Source: Xenopus tropicalis (Eukaryota; Chordata; Amphibia; Anura; Pipidae). From it: 64,000 nucleotides of DNA. The notes beneath the pieces were generated by a model. That model ran no database searches, was not told the DNA's origin, and worked only from the letters and a program-made list of their open reading frames with translations. The stretch spans positions 94,508,904 to 94,572,903 of the forward strand of contig NC_030678.2 of NCBI RefSeq assembly GCF_000004195.4, given 5' to 3'. Below are positions 1 through 64,000 of this stretch, in pieces; within the stretch, counting starts at the first letter, position 1; every line of letters starts with the position of its first letter. Both the position numbers and the translations under genes were made by a program.

Positions 1-794
1 CTAATTATCTCTATTATTTACTAATCAGCCGTATATTGTGACATTTCTATTCTGTATATACAGTATATAGTGCTGGGAATCAGCAGAAAAAAGGGGGGCA
101 CTGGGAGCATCTTTAGAGGCACACACCTTCCCATCTAAACGGCTGTGGTTGCATTGGGCTTGTACAAAAGCCCAAAACATAATGGTCAACATTTCTAGCC
201 TATTTCTTTAGCTAAACTATATTTTAAAAACACCCAATTTCATATAATGTAATGTACCTTTGAACCACCTGCCCCATAATCCTATATTCTTCTGCTAAGA
301 GAAGATTCAACCTCAGATTGGCACAAATGTCTGCTTAGTAAATGTTCCTTGGCATGTGGGGAAACAGAAGAGAGGATGAGAGTAACGTAAAAGGGGCTAG
401 TGTTGAGCAGAATATGAAGAGGAGTGCAGAAAGGAAAATAAATTAGGAGTGGGGGAAATATAACATGGACTATGGTATATGAGAAAAGAATGGGCAACAA
501 GGTGAGACAAGAAAGAGGTAGCAACGAAAAGAAAGAAAAAGCAGAAACAAGTAGAATAGAGGAAAAGAGAGTGAATGATAGAGGAGAGAGGGAGAAAGAA
601 GAGAAGTTCATGTGATGGGGAGAGTACAGTTGCTCTCTGCTCCAAATGCTATGGTTGCAGCAATAACACTGCCAAAATGGTGCTGAAAAAAAACTTAAAT
701 GGTGCTGGAGCTTTACTGACCATTTTTTCATCCTTCTATGTTTTCTGCAACACTATTTATCTCACCCTCTTCTGTTTCTCCCCATTCATTAACC

Positions 795-1018
795 ACTAGT
801 GATTAGCAAATCTGTCCCGTTTTGCAAAACATGGCTATCGTGCAACTTTTTTATGCCACTGCAACTTTTTTTGATATGCCCGTGACTGTTTTTACGCAAC
901 CACAACTTTTTTGATGCAACCACAAATTTTTGCTCCCATTTCACGGAAAAATACAAGAAATGAAGAAATGCAGAATTTCGCTGTGAATCCATGCCTGGCT
1001 AAAAATTTAGCTCATCAT
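795..1018. repeat. Possible frog interspersed repeat with poly-T/CAACTTTTT motifs
   Basis: Repeated TGCAACTTTTTTNATGC-like motifs resemble the CGAAAAA-rich repeats seen later in the window (5710-5935, 52084, 59719), although the CpGs are largely decayed. The boundaries are uncertain. The rest of 1-2600 shows only A/G-rich low-complexity DNA (about 410-620) and no gene signal. Confidence 0.35.
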
Positions 1019-2644
1019 TATTAACCACTACTATCGCAGTAATATCTCAGTCTCAAATGAGCCGTCTCTTTACAAATACGGGGATGGCCTGCAAAAAGTT
1101 ATCCAGGTCTTGTTCTAGAGTTTCATGTATGACGATTTGGGATGGTTTAGGATTTTTCTCAAGCCTTATATATAGCACACTGTGATTTCTCCCATCACTC
1201 CCTTTTTTGATTTACAACTACAGTTTCCAGATTTAAATATACTCTGTTCCCATGACCAAAGCAGAAGTTAGAAAAAAAGAGAGAATTGTGACGTTAAAAA
1301 ATTTCCAGGAAAACATTGGTGATGTCTGGCAGCCCCTCCCCAAAACAAAGCGTTTCCTAACTGAGCAGTTCTCAGTGCTGTGCTCTCCTCAGCAGCTAAA
1401 ATAAGCACCAGGGGAAAGAACTCAGCGTCAGTCTCTGAGCTGTGCAGTAAGTATATATCTCCATCTAGCACTGTCTGTCATAAGCATCCACAGCGGGTCA
1501 CCCCTAAAGGGTTTTCCCATCAAGCAGGGCTAGAGCAAGGGCCACAGGTTCCCATGATGGTGTTTAAACATCTAAAGGATGGCAGCAACAGCTGATTCTC
1601 TGCTTCTCTCTCTGGCAGCCACCTGCACTCCCGATACTTTTTACTGGTTTCTTTTTCTTAGAGCGACACAACCTTTTCACATGATGCTGTGTTTATATGC
1701 ACTTATATTTGTGTGCAAGAGTGACAGAGTGAGTGAATGTTCTGCTTTAGTGTAGGTGAGAGCGGCTGAAGGTGCGTGAATCTCTCCTTGCATATGTATC
1801 AGAGTGTGCAGTAAAGTGGGAGCATGGTTGCTTCCTAAGAGCCCCTGTATTAGAGAAAGTATGTGAAATTGGTATTGTACCAGAGATTTACAATACTGAG
1901 ATATATTTGTGTAATTAGAAATAAAAGGGATTATTTAGTGATGGCAGGGCAGGATGCAAAACAGGCATACAATGCCTAGCCAATTGCATGCCCTCTTCCT
2001 CTCTGCTGTGTCTCTGAACTGACCGGCATGGCGTCAACAGGTGTGGAAACTCACAGATCTGATATTGGTGATACATAGTTGGTAATACACAGTTTTGCAT
2101 TTTTCACATATCCTCTCATTATGTCTGCACCAAGGCTGTACTTGTCAGTGCAGAGGCACAGCAGAGCTGAGGGAAGCACAACAGCTTCTCTCTGCCTGCA
2201 GAAAAAAACTCATTTCACTCATTTCTTGCTTCCTCACTGATCTGCTTGCTGTTTACAACTTTGCTCAAAACTGGGACTTCCCACAGCTGCATACTAGGCA
2301 TGTGCCTACTGTGCATACTCCCACTTCCATCCCTGCATCATTCAGTAGTGCCTGTCAGAGAGCTCAAGTGGGTGCAGGGTGCAAAGGAGACCAGTACTTC
2401 CATAGTTCAGGTAGGAAGGATAGGGCTGCCTCTCTGCACCTTGTGCAGGTTTTTAAATAAGAACTGAGCACTGCAATTTTACATCCCTCTAGCACTTACA
2501 TCAGGTTTTTTCTTATTGTGTCTTGTACTAGGGCTAGGCAGAAGAGGGACAACAATGAGAGGGCACCAGACTACCCCAAGTCGATGCTCTCTTCTCTATC
2601 TCCTAGTGCTTCTCTTCTGCCTAACCCAAGTCAGCGCTAAGCCC

Positions 2645-2848
2645 CTGCCACCAGGGTCGAACTGGGGGTGAAGGGCCCACTGGACCTCACCCGACGTCCT
2701 CCCCCGAACACGCGTAATTTAACGCGTCAGGGGAGGAGTGGTCGGGCAGGGGAGAGCAGGTAAGGGTCGGGTCTGGGCCGCCGGGGCCCACTAGAGCAGG
2801 GGCCCACCGGGATTTTTCCCGATGTTCCAGTCCGACCCTTCCTGCCAC
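2645..2848. repeat. GC-rich inverted-repeat element
   Basis: The ends are imperfect inverted copies: AGGGTCGAACTGG on the left, CCAGTCCGACCCTTCCTG on the right, each next to a GGGCCCAC/GTGGGCCC block. It is markedly more GC-rich than its surroundings. Probably a decayed MITE. Confidence 0.4.
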
Positions 2849-3066
2849 CGCTTACCACATTGCGTTGCACCACCTGCAAAGTCACTGTGCATGCATGTGC
2901 TTGTTAATGCGCCCGCACGTGGAGGGAGGGTGTTGGGGTGAGTAGGCCAGTTGGGCTTCCTAGGGCCCAACCGGACCTGGCCCTTATTATACAAAACCAG
3001 CCTGCCACTGGTTTTGTATAAAATTCCTTATTATGCCCAACAAATCAACTCTAAGATCTGGTATTA

Positions 3067-3593
3067 CCTTAAAGGAGACATATCCTATAAAAATTATGAA
3101 TGTACCAGTGAATTATACTCCTCTAGATATAGAAGGATTGTGCTTTAAAAAGTTGTGTTTCTGACTGATTTATTGAGAAATTCCACAAAAACCCCACTAG
3201 CCCCGCCCATCTGTTCCACTTCCTGCCGGCTGAATTCTCTGGATGAGCTGGGGAGCCGGCGGCCCTCCGTACACTGCACTGTAGGATAGGAACCAATCAG
3301 CAGCTAGGCTGACCTGATAGGGAACTGAAGCCTGTCTGTGCTTGTGTGAGTGCAGGGCTGTGATTGGCTCTCCCCCTCCTACTGTGCTTCTGGCAGGGAC
3401 TGTTAGGACACGCCCACTCTTCATTTCACACTGGACGGAGAAGTGATAGGATCTATAGGGAGCTCCAATAAAGGGGCCATTTTTACAGATAGGATTCATT
3501 TTTAGCACAAAGTGAAACCAGCACCGTATATTATTCATAATTGCCTACAGGGTTAGGGGTTTTCCCATTTATCCAATATGTCTCCTTTAAGGG
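3067..3593. mobile_element. T2-type MITE (TTAA target)
   Basis: The terminal inverted repeats are CCTTAAAGGAGACATAT on the left and its complement ATATGTCTCCTTTAAGG on the right, with TTAA at both edges. TTAA targets and TTAAAGG ends are the known signature of Xenopus T2/Kolobok-related MITEs. There is no coding capacity. Confidence 0.75.
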
Positions 3594-3810
3594 CTCTGGT
3601 ACACAGGGAGATTAGACGCCCGCAACAAATCTCCCTTGTTGCGGGAGACAAACCTCCCCAATATGACATCCCACCGGCGAAAATGTAAATCGAGAGGCGA
3701 TTTGCATTTTCGGCGGTGGGATGTCATATCGGGGAGTTTAGTTGCCCGCAACAAGGGAGATTTGTTGTGGGCGTCTAATCTCCCCGTGTACCAGAGCCCT
3801 AAAGGAGACA
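3579..3810. repeat. 232-bp near-perfect palindrome (hairpin element)
   Basis: The left arm starts TGTCTCCTTTAAGGGCTCTG and the right arm ends CCAGAGCCCTAAAGGAGACA. The arms stay complementary through CCCGCAACAA.. and the CGGCGAAAATG/CATTTTCGGCGG-like centre near 3695. Its first bases are also the right end of the T2-MITE, so the two overlap. A similar design appears at 10170-10357 and 22640-22840. Confidence 0.75.
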
Positions 3811-4511
3811 GAAAGTCAACCAATCACTCCCCTGGGGGGGTGCCAAAGGTAAGGTACCCCCCGTGATTGTATTTATTTACCTGATAACCCAGGCCAGTGC
3901 TCCTGTTAGAAAACTACACAGACCCAGGATTCTCCCTCTTCTTGCTTCTTGGCACCAGGTCTGCATGCACAGTAGAGTGAAAAGGTGAACTTTAACATTG
4001 CATTGGCCCTGGGATTATGAAAAAAGAAGGAACAACAGTTACATTGTGAGCCTAATTTTGGCACCCCCAAGTGATTGTTACTTTCCTTCTCCTTTAAAAC
4101 CTGGTTATCGCTGACACGATTTTTTCTAGGAAAACAGGTTGCTTTTGGTTGATGATTTTGCTCCCCCATCCTCCCAGGAGGATTTATTGCAGATATCCTT
4201 GCTGCCTGTGCCTTGTATCTAGGCTCCTGTCTCCCAGTCACAGCAGCACTATGGATTTATTTGCTTTTATGGGTCTGAATAGGTTCTGATGTGCAAACAC
4301 ACAGTCCCAGGGAATTAGTTTTGTGTGATCACTTGGGCTCCTATAACACTAGGCAGCTGTTCCTTGTCCTACGTTTCACTTGGCTGCTGGGGAGACAAAA
4401 GCCAGATGTTCTCTCTATATCGCAAGTATCGTTCCTTTTCTTCCTAAGGCTCTTTGTTTCCCGGGCAGGCTGCAGCATGAGGGACTGTAGGACGAGAAAG
4501 TGAGACACTGG

Positions 4512-4529
4512 CAGCAGCAGCAGCAGCAG
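4512..4529 (+). repeat. (CAG)6 run in the rasa4 5' flank/UTR
   Basis: Six perfect CAG units lie about 310 bases upstream of the start codon. Whether this stretch is transcribed cannot be read from the sequence; no TATA box or clear CpG island is visible between here and the ATG. Confidence 0.8.
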
Positions 4530-4841
4530 CACAGTTTGCTCTGTCTCCCCAGAGGTAATGCCACTGCCCCCCACTGCCACAGCAGCCGAGTTACCAGTGG
4601 GACTGAATGGTAAATGTGGGCGTGTCTGCTGTGTATGCAGTATAATAATGAGCGCAGTACTACCTACCAGGAGAATGAAGGCTGTATTTGTCACGCCCCC
4701 TAGGTCCCCCCACAGATTGATGGATCTATGCCTGTAGGAAACACCTGCACTGCCCGTACCGGCGAGCTGTAGGCACAGGGAAGCACAGGCTGCTGCTCAC
4801 TGTCTGGGCTCAGGCGGTCACGTTCACTCCTGCTCGCAGCA

Positions 4842-62658
<57,817 letters not shown>

Positions 62659-64000
62659 GTAAGTTTTATATGTGTGTAGCTGTTAAAGAAATGGGTACAT
62701 ATGAATTTCTATTAATATATATTAAATAATGCACATCCTATTGTAAAATATAAAGATATCATAAGTTACCAAGGAGTTCTATATCCTTTTACAGGTCCTG
62801 AAACTCTGGCATGAATTCAAATATCCTTAATAGCCTCATATATTAAAATAGGAGGTACATTATTGTTTATAATACTCAAGTTGCAATGAGTCGTCTGACA
62901 GAAATTGCATCACTAATCACGGATTATTATTGATGACACCTCTAAGCACCGTTTATAAGGATTTTATTTACAGGATATTTGTGGCTCTTGTGTATTATAT
63001 ACTGTATATACCATATTCTTACTGAAGTAAAGAAAATAAACTAATTATTCCCTTCTTGCATAGTTCCATCAAAATCAAGCTACTACATAGAGAATCAAAT
63101 TTTACTTCAGGTACAAACATTAACAGCATGGGTTTGTGTTTTGCAGCCAGGGAACTCACAAATATATTGTTACATATATGAACAACTGTAAGAAAAAAAT
63201 ACAAATATAATTTGTGTAAAGTTTGATAGACACTTACTAGAAATGATTGTTGCCCCTTAAATACTGAATAAACATGAACTTTTTCTTGGTTAGTTAGCCA
63301 TTATAAGGCATCGTGTTAGTGCTACAGAGCTGGAAGAATCTAAGATATTGTGTTAGTACTACTAAAAATGGATAAATGTTATAAACTATTTACTATGAAG
63401 GATGGCATTCGCTTTAGGCGTATGTCACATTCAAGTAAATAGGAGCCTTGGGAGACAATCACATGCTTTTTAACCACCTTAAATATTTTTGTCTGAAAAC
63501 TCCATGTTTGACATTAGCCTTAGGATCTTTATGGATAATAAACCCTGCACCAACATTAAAAATGTCCATTGACTCATCTCTTGTCATCAGACTCACCAGC
63601 TTTCATCCAGTCAGCTCTGTTATTCAGGATCATTCACTGATCCCTTGTTAAAAGATAACAAATCCCTCCCACAAACCCATACCCCTGTTACCATCAAAAA
63701 TGTTTTTTCTTTTGTACTCTCTATAAAAATGCAGAGTTGCACAGTGGGGTTGACAGGTGCCATCTCGTGCTGCTTTGGACACTTTTCTGTCAGAATGCAC
63801 CAACTGGAGGGTGTTCGACTGAAGCTATGTCCAGCATGTGCAGTATTGGCGATCTGACAGAGAGGATCTGAAGCGGCACAGAATGAGGCATTTTTATAGC
63901 AAGTACAAAGGTAGGGACAATTTTGACAGCAATGGGTGGTACCGGGAGTGAGGAGTAAGGTGGGCTGATGGAGGGGCCCTGGTGATAGGAATAGGGTTTA
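62659..64000 (+). other. rasa4 intron 12, partial
   Basis: It starts GTAAGT and runs past the window end. I see no exon that fits phase 2 and the RasGAP family, and no repeat I recognise. Confidence 0.75.

Noticed and set aside
282..731. 149-codon open frame on the minus strand
   Set aside because: Composition is that of an A/G-rich low-complexity tract read backwards; no domain, no splice context.
3197..3538. 113-codon minus-strand frame
   Set aside because: Falls inside the T2-MITE at 3067-3593; no domain.
63640..64000. Possible next RASA4 exon near the window end
   Set aside because: No open stretch with an acceptor, phase 2 and RasGAP-like residues.

Overview
The window is 64 kb of vertebrate nuclear DNA, almost certainly from a pipid frog (Xenopus-like). 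The evidence is the repeat content: many TTAA-flanked T2-type MITEs, an abundant MITE with the termini TACAGGTATNGGACCC/GGGTCCNATACCTGTA, hAT-like MITEs with 8-bp target duplications, and Tc1 elements with about 210-bp inverted repeats. I cannot separate X. tropicalis from X. laevis by eye. There are no bacterial-type genes, operons, CRISPR arrays or tRNA/rRNA genes that I can recognise.

The only cellular gene I can support is the 5' two-thirds of a Ras GTPase-activating protein of the GAP1 family on the + strand, best matched to RASA4 (CAPRI). Twelve coding exons (4842-4906, 27789-27845, 29147-29260, 37361-37422, 39660-39789, 41929-42010, 42876-43007, 47150-47241, 56125-56242, 58001-58154, 59139-59203, 62546-62658) join in frame with GT/AG borders and give 395 residues. 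These hold two C2 domains, each keeping all five calcium-binding aspartates, and the start of the RasGAP domain including the presumed arginine finger R343. The rest of the RasGAP domain and the PH/Btk part must lie beyond 64000.

Layout: 1-4841 is 5' flank and 5' UTR, with a T2-MITE, a long hairpin and a short CAG run. 4907-27788 is the large first intron, filled with MITEs, L1-like and CR1/L2-like LINE fragments, an LTR-like insert and an apparent local duplication (18.0-19.7 kb). 27789-47241 carries exons 2-8 with hAT MITEs, a 460-bp palindrome nested in another MITE, a three-unit satellite-like array and a strand-switching ATT/AAT microsatellite. Intron 8 (47242-56124) holds a probable solo LTR and two full-length Tc1 elements. 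One Tc1 has an intact 340-codon transposase frame but a catalytic D244N change; the other keeps its DDE residues but is frameshifted. 56125-62658 carries exons 9-12 with a palindromic insertion with a perfect 15-bp target duplication and a hAT element built round a 223-bp hairpin.

I see no new enzymatic or defence system here. The interest lies in the transposon structure: nested insertions, very long hairpins, and a recurrent GAAACG-TTG ... AATAAA 3'-end-like module.
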